A stretch of 64,000 bases of DNA from Silurus meridionalis. Lineage: Eukaryota > Chordata > Actinopteri > Siluriformes > Siluridae. Below, one piece after another: positions 36,761 through 48,304 of this stretch. Under the pieces are notes generated by a model that was not told where the DNA came from, made no database searches, and was given only the letters and a program-made list of their open reading frames with translations. The position numbers were made by a program, and so were the translations under genes. Numbering within the stretch: position 1 is the first letter of the stretch; every line of letters starts with the position of its first letter. The DNA lies in the NCBI RefSeq assembly GCF_014805685.1, contig NC_060904.1, forward strand, positions 17,259,811-17,323,810, read 5' to 3'.

Positions 36761-37716
36761 TAGTTGTCAACCCTTTTTGTGTAATTCTCTAATATGCATT
36801 ATTTTTCAGTTTTTACTTTCAGTTGTACTATTCCAGATTAGAATGCTTACATTTCTATAAATATTTGGACCGGTAGTATACATGATTTAAAACACTGAAA
36901 AGTGAACAGAAACATGACTGTGGCAAAATTGTTTTTGTTTGTTTTTGGCCAATAAGCGCTTAACAGGAATGTATTGAGTCTATATTCATTCAACTGGAAA
37001 GTCTCTTCTACAACAACCTCAAAGTACAGATGACCTACAGTGCAATCATTAGTGAAGGTGAGTTGAGGAGGTGGAATTAGTAAAAAAAAATTAATAGGTA
37101 AAATCAGAAAAATTGAGAATTCAAAACACGATGCAAGAAAACCTGCATAATTGTGAAAACAGGATCTACACAGACATAAACAATAATGGCTTTTCTGTAG
37201 AAATCTGTGATCTTGCCTAAGCTAATGCAGTTACTCCTGCAGTGAAATGTAATTAAAGTAAATATCTAAACTGGGTTGAATTTACTTTCATAGAACAATT
37301 CTTTTTTCAAAAACTTTGGAGAGCAAAATGTAGTACATGGATGTCTTTTTTATTCTGATGAATGACAAAGCATATAAATGAAACATCATGGCTTAGCAAA
37401 CATTGTTTAGCAACAGTTATGTAGAGTTTTTGTTAATCATAACAACAACACATGCTATAAATGACTTTTATAAACAATATTTTGATTAAATGTGATCCAA
37501 AAAACATGTTCAGATATATACACTGCATACATATTCCCCTCGATTAAACATTTTCTTAGTAAATACATACGTACATATAAGGAAGTCAAATATGTGATTT
37601 TACAGCTTACAGAGAATAAACAGCAAATAGCTACCATACCTACAGAATGATTGTATAGTGCTTACTGTTTGGATCAGAAAATGACAAGTTTGCCATTTGG
37701 TCTGATCAAATGTTTA

Positions 37717-38955
37717 TTATTCCGAATGCATATAAATGTACACTGTTCCATGAGATCCAATGTAAAAGTTGTCAGAGTTGAAATTGTTGGCTTCCTTAAT
37801 TTTGTTTGATCTTCTGACAGTGTGTACAAGGCAGCCAGAAAACTTTCTGTGCAGAGATTCAGCCACGGACTGCACATCACTTTTCTCTTTCTCTGTTTGA
37901 TCTTTTATCTGATCCTTGTTCAGTGATTTGGGGTTTGCGGTGAAAGATACCAAGATTTTTATATTTTTATCACATGGACCAAAATCAAAATAATTTTCTT
38001 TTGGACCACTTACATGACATTGCTTTCTATGCAACATGTTACACAGCATTCCACACAATCCACAGTTCCGGAATTTAATTCCATCAGTATACACCCTAAC
38101 TGACCAAGAGACCCAGTCATACTTCTCGACAAGGTCATTCAGTATGGATTTAGCAAATTCAGAGTCTACTTGTCTATTACACCCCTTGAGCTTCATCTCT
38201 ACATCCATCTTGGCTTGTGTAGAAAAGTTGTTCACACATTCATCCACTGCTGCCTTCATGCGCATCTGCATGTCCTCCATGCGTGTTTCCCATTGCTTCA
38301 CGATTTTGTATGTCACCATATCCTCTTCCACATCACCTTTCTTTACTGCCGTGTAGCCAATCAGTGCTATGATCCCAAACACAAAGAGCTTCTTCAGTTG
38401 AGAACAGAATTCCTCCACCGCCCTCCTGCTCCGCTGCTCAGTTCGCACAATCTCATCCAGCATTGCTCTTCCAGACAAGTTCTTTTCAGTGATTTGGTCA
38501 TATAAGCCAATAAGGTTCTGTTCACCATCAGCATTCTCAAACATGGTGATGAAATTTTTTATATTTTGCTCTTTGTTTGTTTCAGCTGTAAACATTTTGT
38601 TATACATTTTATATTGGAACTTTATATGTGTTTCATACTTAAAGTACTGGCTGTTCAATAATGATCGCATCTCCATGCGTTCCATCTTATCAAATTCATC
38701 ATAGATCTGATTCAACTTTTGTTCGACTTGTTGCATATGATGAAACAAACGCTTTTCCTCTTCACTGTTTTGATCTTTAAGAAACTTTGCGGATGTCAGA
38801 AAAATATACTTAAACAAGGGACTGAAATTGCCTACAATGCCTGCCACTTTCTCACATATTTGCCCCAAGAACCTTGCTACCTCTTCAATCTGCTCCTGGT
38901 TGCTCAGAATACATTTTTCCAAAGGAATCACATAGGATTCTTCAAAAGAAGCCAT
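37717..38955 (-). CDS. rapunzel-family-like protein, long form (412 aa), single coding exon
   Basis: One uninterrupted frame encodes 412 aa, starting MASFEESYVIPLEKCILSNQ. Residues 1-240 are mainly helical and match the plan of fish rapunzel proteins: a hydrophobic stretch at about 36-58, a QYKMYNKMF...ENADGEQNLIGLYDQI region at about 113-155, a conserved RAMLDEIV...RRAVEEFC block, then a hydrophobic helix LFVFGIIALIGYTA at 190-203. A second part, residues 245-412, is rich in Cys and aromatic residues and contains DWVSWSVRVYTDG and ILVSFTANPKSLNKDQ. It ends VYIYMHSE. Zebrafish rapunzel is known from a skeletal-overgrowth mutant, but the molecular role of the family is not established. An acceptor 5' of the ATG (TTCTGTGTTACAG) and a matching upstream exon indicate a 5' UTR intron. 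A paralogue at 55849 has lost the second part. Confidence 0.82.
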   Translation of the reverse strand: MASFEESYVIPLEKCILSNQEQIEEVARFLGQICEKVAGIVGNFSPLFKYIFLTSAKFLKDQNSEEEKRLFHHMQQVEQKLNQIYDEFDKMERMEMRSLLNSQYFKYETHIKFQYKMYNKMFTAETNKEQNIKNFITMFENADGEQNLIGLYDQITEKNLSGRAMLDEIVRTEQRSRRAVEEFCSQLKKLFVFGIIALIGYTAVKKGDVEEDMVTYKIVKQWETRMEDMQMRMKAAVDECVNNFSTQAKMDVEMKLKGCNRQVDSEFAKSILNDLVEKYDWVSWSVRVYTDGIKFRNCGLCGMLCNMLHRKQCHVSGPKENYFDFGPCDKNIKILVSFTANPKSLNKDQIKDQTEKEKSDVQSVAESLHRKFSGCLVHTVRRSNKIKEANNFNSDNFYIGSHGTVYIYMHSE

Positions 38956-39350
38956 ATCTTACAGCTTTAAGGAAGACAAGTGCACTGTAACTGTAACACA
39001 GAAAAATAAAAATCATTTACAAACAGTCTCCCAGACAGATGATATCAGATAAATGGCAGAATATACATTATGGCAGCTCAAAATTGTACACCATGGGTTA
39101 TGCATGTAGGATTATCAATATTTTTATCCCAAGATATTTAATTATATAATAATATTATTAGAGAGTAAAGTGTTCATTTTGGGTAAACCAGATTTTCAGG
39201 GGAGTTTTTTTTTAGTTATCCAAAGTCCCCTAAAATAAAATAAACAAAAACATGTGAACTAGTTGTATCAATTTGTCTTTGAAAAAACATTTCAATCAAA
39301 TAATTAGTGTGAAAAACAATTGTATATATTTATTTTTGTAAATCAATGTT

Positions 39351-39415
39351 ATTCTATTCTATTCTATTCTATTCTATTCTATTCTATTCTATTCTATTCT
39401 ATTCTATTCTATTCT
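39351..39415. repeat. (ATTCT)13 pentanucleotide repeat
   Basis: Thirteen perfect ATTCT units, inside the presumed 5' UTR intron of the rapunzel-like gene at 37717. Confidence 0.95.
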
Positions 39416-39792
39416 ACATTCATATATCTTGCATTGTCCCCAAAATCACTGTCTCTTTTTGTACAGTGCTTGAAAAACCTATTTGACATCTTTCTGATAT
39501 CTTCTATTTTTGTTTAATTGTTGCACTTAATTGCATCAGATCTTTAAAAAAATACACTAAAACACAAAATAATTTTAAATTATTACTTTTTAAAGGAAAA
39601 CAGTTATCCAAAACCAGCTATAAAACACATTTCATAATTAGTTTTAATTAGATTAGATGCAATCAGAACTGTTTACTGAGAAGTGATATGAAGTAGGCTA
39701 GACTTCTGTAACAAAATCAGTAGAAAGAAACTATAGAAAAATGCTAAGAAAGCATAGAAGAGATGCTAAGAATGCTAAGAAGAGAAAAAGGC

Positions 39793-39965
39793 TTACAGTT
39801 AGTTGGTATTATGTGAAGATGTGCCCTCTGTGGTACACCAGTGAAGTTCAGCTGTGCTGAAGATCTGCAGCCTACATGGCTTGATATGTATTTGTAGTCG
39901 CTGTCATTTGGAAGACAGCCAATATGGATGGTTGCCATCACCTGTGAGCTTTCCTTGGAACTTTA
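39793..39965 (-). promoter_or_regulatory. putative non-coding first exon of the 37717 gene
   Basis: Read on the minus strand, this segment ends in CCAACTAACT followed by GTAAGC, a good splice donor. It is clearly homologous to 57438-57600, which lies at the corresponding place upstream of the paralogue at 55849 and ends CCAACTAACT then GTGAGC. Shared blocks include ATGTGCCCTCTGTG and ATCTGCAGCCT. Conservation of a donor in both copies argues for a spliced 5' UTR exon. It has not been shown to be transcribed. Confidence 0.55.
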
Positions 39966-40994
39966 AGTGATGGGAAAACATCTTGCCACTTTCATTATTT
40001 TACAGGTTCTTCTGCTTAAATAATTTTGTTTGTCTGTTTTGAAAAAGAGAGTGTTTTCCCATACCAAAGAAAACAAGTCCGAACTGTGAGAGTGAAGATA
40101 AAAATTAATTAGATAAAATCCAATTAAATGAAATTAAAGCAAAACTTTACAATATTTCAAGTTAGTTAAAGTCAGAAAGGTAAACAGTTTTCAACTGTAT
40201 TGTGTGGGTTGAGTAAACAAAGATTTAATAGAAAATTCATACAACTTGACAAAAGTATTGCTAGTCATGTCTACATTGGAATCATAACTCATAAAACCTT
40301 GATTTGAATGCTGGGCTTATTAACACCTGAATGACAATAGATAACGAAGGTTTTTAAAAACACAGCCAAGCACTGTTATCCTCTGCTACTAGTACCAGTG
40401 TTCCTTAAAAAAAATATAAATCACCCACAGCCTAGACCAAATAAGAGAAGAGGATGAATGGAAAATCGCAATCGGCATCACAGATGTCCACATCGAATAC
40501 TGTCATATTTTCAGCAGTGTTCGAGTGCTATCACTGATTTTGCAGGACATGGTGGGAAAAAATCCAGCACAGCATATCAAGCAGTATATCGGTTTTTATT
40601 ATCAGTGAAGAAAATTTATTCATTTCATAGTCTTCGATAGTGACAAGCATGGGCAGGTTAAAAAAGCAAGGTGCCTTTCATAACAGTGTCCTTGGTGTGG
40701 GAAATAGCCTCAGGCCTTTTCTACTGTACATTGACATTGTTTGCAGTTTTGTAATAAGTTTCTTGAGAATCTGTGGGGGAAAAAAGTCTGGGAAATTTGG
40801 TGAAAAAATCCCTGTCACTCCCCCCACAACTCCGAGTTACCAAAGACAAGTGTTACTGTCCCTTTGTTCTCTTTGTTCTGATCCATTCTGACACCCTTCC
40901 TCTGGATGGAGTGTTTTTCAATTGGAGACCACTCTGTGTAGCTGGGGAAGTTACACACAGAAAACCTCAACAAAAGTGGAACTGTAATGAATAG

Positions 40995-41215
40995 ACATTC
41001 TGTGCCACCCAGATGAGGATAGGTTCCTTTTAAATCATGCCAGCTCAGACTAATTTTTCTTTTCCACAGCCACCACTGGCTTATTCATTTGGGATATACT
41101 TACAATTATAAAGAAAAACTTATATTAAACATACATTCTTTTATACAACCTTTTAACCTCTTTATCTCTGTAAAGCTGCATTGAGACAATGATCATTGTT
41201 AAAAGGATTATTATT
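40995..41215 (+). mobile_element. 3' tail of a fish LINE (CR1/L2/Rex1 type), diverged
   Basis: The blocks GCCACCCAGATGAGGATAGG, CCACAGCCACCACTGGCTTATTCA and GTAAAGCTGCATTGAGACAATG occur in the order found in the 3' UTR of a widespread fish LINE. The same order is at 54980-55250 and 58826-59018. No coding part remains here. Confidence 0.65.
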
Positions 41216-41334
41216 TGGATTATGGCTTTGTGACCCTTTCCAGAATGATACATGTCAATACTGTGTTTCTCATCTTTTCTTGAATTTCTTTAGATAGCGG
41301 CATGATGTGTTGCAGTTCAAGATCTTTTAGCGTG

Positions 41335-42793
41335 CTTCATACTGGTTTTTGGTGTGACATCTGGAAATAGAAAGGAAGACAAAGAGACGTGGTGGTGGAA
41401 TGAGAAATTGCAGGACAGCATAAGGAGTAAAAGGTTGGAGAAACAGAATTGGGATCGACAGATTGATTAGAAAAGTAGGCAGGAGTACAAGGAGATGTGG
41501 CAGCAGATAAAGAGGGATGTGGCAAAAGCCAAGGAAAAGGCATATGAAGAGCTGTATGGGAAGTTGGACACTAAGGACGGAGAAAAGAATTTATACCGAT
41601 TGGAAGCCAGGCTGAGAAAAGAGGTGACCATCTGTGAGCAACAGTATGGTTTCATGCCGAGGAAAAGCACCACAGACGCATTATTTGCTTTGAGAATGTT
41701 GATGGAGAAGTATACAGAAGGTCAGAAGAAGTTGCATTGTGTGTTTGTGGATTTAGAGAAAGCGTACGACAGGGTGGAGAGAGGAGTTGTGGTATTGTAT
41801 GAGGAAGTCTGATGTGTCAGAGAAGTATGTGAGGGTGGTGCAGGACATGTATGAGGACAGTGTGACAGCAGTGAAGTGTTCAGTAGGAATGACAGACTGG
41901 TTTAAGGTGGAAGTTGGACTGCATCAAGGGTTGGCTCTAAACCCTTTCCTGTTTACAGTGGTGATGGACAGGTTGACGGACGAGGTCAGACAGGAGTCTC
42001 CATGGACTATGATGTTTGTGGATAATATTGTGATTTGTGGTGTGAGTAGGGAGCAGGTTGAGAAGAGCCTGGAGAGGTGGAGGTACGCGCTGGAGAGAAG
42101 GGGAATGAAAGTCAGTAGGAGTAAGACAGAGTACATGTGTGTGCATGAGAGGGAGGGCAGTGGAGGGGTGTGGTTGCATTGAGAAGAGGTGGAGAAGGTG
42201 GAGGAGTTCAGGTACCTGGGGTCAACAGTGCAGAGTAATGGAGAGTGTGTTAGAGAAGTGAAGAAAAGAGTGCAGGCAGGGTGGAGTGGGTGCAGAAGAG
42301 TGACAGCAGGAGTGCTTTGTGATAGAAGAGTATCTGCAAGAGAGAAAGGGAAAGTTTATAGGACTGTGGTTAAACCTGAGATGTTGTATGGTTTAGAGAC
42401 AGTGGCATTGAGTAAAAGACAGGAGGTGGAGCTGGAGGTAGCAGAGCTGAAGATGTTGAGATTTTCGTTGGAAGTGACGACAATGGGCAGGATTAGAAAT
42501 GACTTTATTAGAGGGACTGTGCATGTAGGATGTTTTGGAGACAAGGTCTGGAGGCGAGATTGAGATGGTTTGGACATGTGCAGAGGAGGGACATGGGGAA
42601 TATCGGTAGGAGAATGATGAGGATGAAGCCACCAGGAAGGAGGAAAAGAGGAAGAACAAGTAGGCGGTTTATGAATGTGGTGAGGGAAGACATGCAGGTA
42701 GTTGGGTTGAAAGAGGCAGAGGACTGGGGGTATGGAGACGGATGATCCGCTGTGGCGACCCCTAATGGGAGAAGCCGAAAGAAGAAGAAGTTC
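41335..42793 (+). pseudogene. 5'-truncated, inactive RTE-type LINE (reverse transcriptase remnant)
   Basis: Fragments of one reverse transcriptase are spread over several frames. The first reads WWWNEKLQDSIRSKRL and KAYEELYGKL. After an apparent internal deletion come EQQYGFMPRKSTTDALFALR and KLHCVFVDLEKAYDRV, then VGLHQGLALNPFLFTVVMD. Next are the finger of palm motif C at 42014-42025, KVSRSKTEYMC, FRYLGSTVQSNGECV and LRWFGHVQRRDMG. The catalytic motif F/Y-A-D-D reads FVDN, so the second Asp is lost. With the frameshifts this makes the copy dead. The 3' end is a GATCCGCTGTGG...AAGCCGAAAGAAGAAG tail at 42744-42790. The endonuclease half is missing, and the adjoining bases do not show a clear target duplication. 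Confidence 0.9.
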
Positions 42794-43098
42794 CTAGTAA
42801 AACCTGCAGAGGTCAGTATCAGACCGATGGAAAACACATGAATTTGCATATTCCTTTGTTTTGCACTACCTGAAAGTCAGCGTGAACTTCACAATGACTT
42901 CTAAATTTTATAAAAAATTTAGGGCATCATAATGAAGGCTCATAGTCAATACATCTAAACCTTAAATGTATTATTTTTTAAGACAAATATTGAAGTGTAT
43001 AAAAGTTTAGAATTGACAAAAAAAAAGTAATAGAAACAATACCTCTTTAACCATTAATAATTAAAACAGTGATTCTTTATTCTGTACATGATAGGTAT

Positions 43099-43215
43099 AA
43101 ATGTTTCAGGTATTTTTGGGATTTCTTAATCTATTTTTCCTTTACATTTTTGTTAGTTTATAACGCTGTCTGCATGTTTACTGTTATATGCAAAGATTTG
43201 GCGCCCCAGGCCAGT
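43099..43215. repeat. cluster-specific repeat: tail block, copy 1
   Basis: A block with AAATGTTTCAGG, TTTACATTTTTGTTAG, TACTGTTATATGCAAAGATT and GCGCCCCAGGCCA. It recurs downstream of the plus-strand rapunzel-like pseudogene (47885-48020) and, weaker, downstream of the gene at 52202 (53230-53350). Here it has no gene in front of it but a LINE, suggesting a third duplicated unit whose gene was lost. Confidence 0.65.
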
Positions 43216-43286
43216 AAAAAAAGAAAACTGAAGCTGTGAAATTCCATATAATTCCATATAAACATTTTCCAAAACTTCCATTTTTT

Positions 43287-43472
43287 TCAGTTAGAATGCC
43301 TTGCAGCGAACCTAACACAAATGATAATAGTATTAGCATTATACCACTCATGATCTCTCTGTAAAGACCAAATATTCTTGAAATCCTTCTTGTAAGTAGT
43401 GACATTATCTGGATCATTCTCAACCCAGTCCACCTGTGTTGCTACTGTGCTGGTGCTTGATGTACACACCAA
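43287..43472 (-). pseudogene. unidentified duplicated exon-like fragment, copy 1
   Basis: An open frame on the minus strand contains STSTVATQVDWVENDPDNVT and IWSLQRDHEWYNANT. A second copy at 49340-49466 keeps the same words but has an indel and lacks part of the middle (the FKNIWSL-coding stretch). I do not recognise a family. It may be a decayed exon that travelled with the duplication, or non-coding DNA that happens to be open. Confidence 0.35.
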
Positions 43473-43486
43473 TTTTGCAAATTTCT

Positions 43487-43700
43487 TTCTGGATAAATAG
43501 ACAAATCAGTACAGCCATACTCTGAATCTCGGGAAGAGTTTGACGAGAACAGTGGAGATTATTATAACAGTAAAGGGGGCTAAATCTAAAAAGAACCATT
43601 TAAAACTCACTCATGAGTGTGATGTACATAGATTAACACACATTTGGGCATTTGATGCTCATTGACAGTAGACACTGAGTCTAGCACTGGTCATCACCAG
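43487..43700 (+). mobile_element. Tc1-like 3' end remnant, copy A
   Basis: It contains CAGTGGAGATTATTATAACAG, TAAAGGGGGCTAAATCT and CTCATGAGTGTGATGTACA, the 3' arm of the same Tc1-type family as at 2722. It is followed by a block AAGTCAATAAGAGGAATAGG shared with copies B-D. Confidence 0.65.
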
Positions 43701-43979
43701 ACTAAACTTCTGCACATGTACTTTTTTGTGAGAAGTCAATAAGAGGAATAGGTCAGTTTGCCCTTTTGGGTTGTTTTTTGGATTCCGATATGAGTGGCTG
43801 GTTGGGTCTAAGTCTTGTTGCTCTGCACATATCCTACAAAACACCCACAGAGAAACTATAGGCCTGTTTTTAAAATTAATTTAATAGTTCAGACATGTCC
43901 ATAGTGTGTAAGGGAGATTATTATGTACTTAGTCATTAGCTATAAGCGCATATCTTATGTGAAATTGTATTAATTATAG

Positions 43980-44400
43980 CTTGAATCCTTTGATTATATC
44001 TATTGTAGCGTGGCAGGTCGATAAGCCCGTGGAGACATGCACATGCTTCATCATTTCATTTTAAGCCAAACTGCTTCAAGGCATTTTTTTTTTTTAAACA
44101 GGGAAAATTACAGGAAGGAAAAAACATTTTTTTTCCATATAATGAAAAGCACTAATTACATATTTTCCTCAATTTCAAAACATAAGAAACTAAGACTCTA
44201 TAATATAAAAAGCTTTTATTGTATTTGGCATTACCAGTACTCACTACACTCCAGGCCAGTAATTCTTGCATCTTGTTCAAAGCCTCAATGGTCTTTTGAC
44301 CTCATACTGCATTACAGGTCAGTTTAACACACAAAGTATAGCAGTGTCTGCACTCTTCTGCATTTATGAGCATCCATCATGGCCAATTACTGTTTGATTC
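43980..44400. repeat. segmental duplicate block (pair of 50240-50650)
   Basis: It is nearly the same text as 50240-50650: GCGTGGCAGGTCGATAAGCC, AGCCAAACTGCTTCAAGGCA, then CCAGGCCAGTAATTCTTGCA and GTATAGCAGTGTCTGCACTC. A partial third copy lies at about 48960-49180. No reading frame is conserved across all copies. Confidence 0.8.
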
Positions 44401-44511
44401 CTAGCTATGGATGGCTATTACAACACTCCTTAGTTGGTACACTTACCAAAATTAAATTATTTGGTTGAAATGTTTTTTAAAACATTCACAGATTTCACAA
44501 ATGCTCCTGTA

Positions 44512-44700
44512 GCTAAATAGACAAATCAGTACAGCCATACGCTAAATCTTGTAAAAAGTTTTCCCAGAACAATAGAGATTATTATAACTGTAAAGAGGGG
44601 ATAAATCTGGAAAGGGGCATTTAAAAATCACCCATGGTTTAGATAGCCACTTACATTTGGCCATTTAATGCACATTTTATTTCTGTGTAAGAAGTCAATA
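44512..44700 (+). mobile_element. Tc1-like 3' end remnant, copy B
   Basis: AATAGAGATTATTATAACTG and GAGGGGATAAATCTGGAAAGG mark the same 3' arm as copy A. The AAGTCAATAAGAGGAATAG block follows, then a region like 50100-50160. Confidence 0.65.
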
Positions 44701-46399
44701 AGAGGAATAGATTAGTTTTGCCCTTTGGGCATGTTTTTTTGTTTGTGGTATGAATGGGCTTGTTGGGTCTAATATTTTAATCAGTAAATGATCTTCTGAA
44801 GAAACTAAAAGGAAAGGGAAATGCCATTGGAATGCTTTGTTAAAACATATGCAGGTTTTAGCAGGATTACACATAAAGCATTCATGTACCAGTCTGCATG
44901 CAAGCTCAGTTAGATTTTAGGCAACTAATGTGATAATACACTCTGCATAAAAGAAAACTGTGTAGATGAAATAAGAATCACAAGTTCATGTCAGAAAATT
45001 GTGTTGATTAACTACTTAAAAATAGTAAATAAACATGGATTATTAAGCACTAATTGGGGGCTGATTTTGTTTTTGTCATGTTTAGTGCAAGTTAAATACA
45101 GTGTATTTTTATACAGGTAAGCTTCTGCAAAATTATTTTAAGATCAGTCATATTGCTGCCTTCCTTCACATTGCAAATGTTTTTTTTTACAGATGTAAGA
45201 AAATGCTGTAAAGGAAAAATGCTTTAAAAAATGGAAGTGCTAATAGTTAATTTTTTATCAATTAACAAATTGAAAATAAATGAACAGAAGACAAATCCAA
45301 ATCTAACCAATATTTTGATAAAAATATATCCAGCTTTACTCTGAATTCAGCAGCAGTTTTAGATGTTTACCAGCATATAATATTTTGCATAATCTGCTTA
45401 AAGAGAATATAAAGTTTTAAACTTAAAAAAAAAAAAAGGTAATATAAACAATATCTCTTTAATCATTAATATTGAAATCAGTGATTCTTTATTCTGGCAT
45501 CACACCTACTCGATACACTCAAGTCTAGCACTCTTTTGCCCTTTGGGAATGGTTTTTGGTTTATGGTATTCAAGGACTTGTTGGAACTGAACAATAATAG
45601 ACCTTCCAAAGAAATTTGAAGAAAAAAAGTAATTTCTAAATGACTGTATTACATGCCATAGTGAAAATGATGCCTTGAAGCTACTGATTCTTGAATGCTA
45701 TGGTGAAACATATGCAGGTCTCAGCAGGTTTATCTACCTACTGTACCACACCAAACTTGTCAGTGTGCAAAGTAGCAAAGCTGCTGATCTGAACTGGCAC
45801 ATAGTGTAGGTGATTTAGGCTTTAGCCTCGGTTGTACAATGACCAATACTACACTTCATATTGAGCAAAATAAATTGTGGAGGAACGGGAATTGGCATGT
45901 AAATACACTGTATTTATAGGAATGGCATCAGAAGTGAATTTGCTCAACAATTTTGATGTTTATCTCTTCCTTTTGTCCTGCCTTTCTTCTTACCTTTTAA
46001 AACTAATTTCTAGAGTCTGGTATATAAATCTGTTATTGTACCAGTTTACCATTTGACCAGAGTGAAAAGAAACTGGTGAAGGAAAAAGCGTGTGAATCTA
46101 GAAAAAGGGCTTGTAAAATTACACAAAATACAGGTCTGACCTGTGGCAGCCTGAAGCCCTAAAAATCACTTATTTTACTTGCAAATCGCATCTTATTTAT
46201 AAAACTAATACTACTGCCATCTGAGAAAGAGTAAATTATAAACCATTTCATTGCATACAGTTTGTTGCATTTTGTTATTTGTAAGATCCTGTTTATTATA
46301 TTGCTTGTATTATATTGTCAAGACTTGTCATATCATTATATTAAAATGTATGAGATTCCATGGCAGGACTTCTCCCAGACTGAAGTTTAAGATTCTTTG
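44701..46399. other. non-coding part of the duplicated unit
   Basis: No gene seen. The stretch shares scattered similarity with 51060-51560, including CATATGCAGGT, CAGCAGG and the block GCCATCTGAGAAAGAGTAAATTATA at about 46215 with its partner near 51330. An A run lies near 45425. Confidence 0.5.
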
Positions 46400-46628
46400 T
46401 TTTTCAAAGTGTTTCATAAGATACCATTTTTGCATTATAGCCTGCAGGAATTATTCGGAATCCTGATGTAGCTTATCTAAGCTTTAGTTCATGTTGACTC
46501 CCTCCCTCTAGCCCAAGGCAATAAATACAAACCCACTGGTTAAAGTTATGTCACTCCCTCAGACTTCCAATATAAAGCACAGAGGCAGTGGAACTGCAGC
46601 ACCATTAGGAAGTGAACACATAAAGCAG
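46400..46628 (+). promoter_or_regulatory. duplicated TATA promoter and non-coding first exon, copy 1
   Basis: A TATAAA box at 46571-46576 is followed by an exon-like stretch ending ACACATAAAGCAG, with donor GTAAGA at 46629. The same sequence, 5166 bp further on, drives the intact gene at 52202. The exon would join an acceptor near 47024 (CTTGTGCAG) in front of the pseudogene. Retention of the TATA box and donor suggests that the pseudogene may still be transcribed, which is an inference. Confidence 0.7.
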
Positions 46629-47066
46629 GTAAGATACCCATCTTGGGACTATTTTCCTTTACTATTACTCTACTATTTTACTAAAATGTTAATTAATATA
46701 GTTAGTATGCATTGTGCAGTCATTTTGCTGTTTAAAAGGGGTGAGAGGTTCCACTTTTTGGTTTTAATTTTAATTTTGAGCTTAACCTGTTTAGCCTGAC
46801 AATGGACAGTCTCTGTACTGTGTGAAATATTTTCCAAAAATCTTTTGGCTAAAAATGTTTTTGATTATTTATTATTATCATCATTATTAGTAGTAGTAGT
46901 ATTGCTGTTGTTGTTATTATTATTTTACAATAATAATAAAATATATTTAAAAATCCACCTTTTGAAGATCGATATATGTATTGTTGTTTGGTCCTTTGAT
47001 TAATTTTCCCTTCCTTGTGCAGAGAAATAAAGGCAACCTAAAACTAGCTTGTGGAAAATATAATCC

Positions 47067-47634
47067 ATGGAATTCACAAAAGATAAAATCCCTGGTGTAC
47101 TGAAAGAAAAGCTTCAGATAAAAGACACTGACAAAATGCAGCAGCAGGAGATTTCCCAACTGGAAGGCATACATGAGAAGGCTAAAGATAGTTGTGAGAG
47201 ATAGCTTTTAGAGAGATGATTATAAAATATAGTGATCTTGAGCATGACATTAAGTTCCTGTTCAACGAATTCAACAGCATGATAAAGGAAGTCACGGAGG
47301 ACCCAGAACATGCTAAGCAACACAAGGAGGAATTCATGAAAATGTATAACAAAAAAACAAACATCATGTCTTTGGATGAGTTCTACACTGCCATTATGGA
47401 AAAGTCCAGTTACTCTGGGAGCAAAATGATGACAGTTTATATGGATTACTACAATAAATCAAGGGTGTGTATGGAGGATCAATGCAAATATCTGGACCGT
47501 CTCATCTGCAAAGGCATCATAGTAGAGATGGCCAGCAGTGCAATAAATCAAGAGGAGAAATGAATGAGTGGGAAAATCAGTTCTACGAAATTCAAGCCAA
47601 GATGCAAAAAACCCTAAATGAGTGTAAAAAATGA
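47067..47634 (+). pseudogene. rapunzel-family-like pseudogene (plus-strand copy 1)
   Basis: It aligns with the gene at 52202 from the ATG (47067) to the stop (47632-47634) but is broken. The first frame, starting MEFTKDKIPGVLKEK, meets a TAG at 47202-47204. A second frame from 47216 reads through DLEHDIKFLFNEFNSMIKEV and MEDQCKYLDRLICKGIIVEM. Near 47563 it must shift again to reach NEWENQFYEIQAKMQKTL and the natural end. It has only one copy of the N-terminal repeat seen in the 52202 gene, and it lacks about 30 codons around the middle. The flanks on both sides are duplicated as well. The frame changes could in part be assembly errors, but several together point to real decay. Confidence 0.8.
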
Positions 47635-47884
47635 GCAGTGTTTTTAAATTCACTGAGAGTTTGTGTAACCATTACTTTATGTTCTGCTGATTTATAATGG
47701 AGATAATGTTAAACAAAATGTAGTGCTTTTATGTATGTAATGAGCATCAAAGACACAATTTGTGTTCGTGTTTTTTTTATTTGCTTTTAAAGAAGTTAAA
47801 AATCTGAAAGAACTTTATACATATAAAGGTTCTGCTGAATATATAGCAAAACTAGATATTTTTCACCAAAATATTTAAAGTTGC

Positions 47885-48020
47885 TTTGCAGAATGTTAAA
47901 TGTTTCAGGTTTATTTGCCATATCTTTATCTATTTTCATTTCTTTTACATTTTTGTTAGCTCATAATGCTGTTTGCATGAGTACTGTTATATGCAAAAAG
48001 ATTTGGTGCCCCAGGCCAAA
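47885..48020. repeat. cluster-specific repeat: tail block, copy 2
   Basis: AATGTTTCAGGTTTATTTGCC, TACATTTTTGTTAGCTCAT and GGTGCCCCAGGCCA match copy 1 at 43099. It lies 250 bp downstream of the pseudogene stop. Confidence 0.7.
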
Positions 48021-48139
48021 TATGTTTTCACATAACAAAACAATAAACTAAGTAAACAAAATGTGAAGCTAACTGTTTTTTTTTTAAATATATATATATA
48101 TATTTCTAATTGCTGAAATAATTTCATATAATTAAATAT

Positions 48140-48205
48140 AATAATTTTACCCCAACACGGCCCCACCCTGCCCCGCCTCGCTCTGCCCCGCCCCAGCCCA
48201 TTTTA
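48140..48205. repeat. C-rich repeat
   Basis: A run of C-rich units of the type CTGCCCCGCC, strongly strand-asymmetric (almost no G runs), in otherwise AT-rich DNA. Confidence 0.7.
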
Positions 48206-48299
48206 GCTGTTCAGTCTTACCTAAACCATTAAACAGAAACAAAACTATAAATAAATAGTGAATTTAAAACAAGCGGTCTATGAGCAGGGCTGTAAAACA

Positions 48300-48304
<5 letters not shown>

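Larger units (their letters stand above)
32980..37716. other. gene-poor interval with repeats
   Basis: The first 270 bp is the 3' UTR of the PI-PLC gene. The rest has an A-rich (TA)n tract, a retroposon-like unit at 35300-35540 and a possible LTR at 36127-36760. No coding frame in it looks real. Confidence 0.5.

Noticed and set aside
41937..42577. Minus-strand frames in the LINE region
   Set aside because: They are antisense to the degenerate reverse transcriptase.
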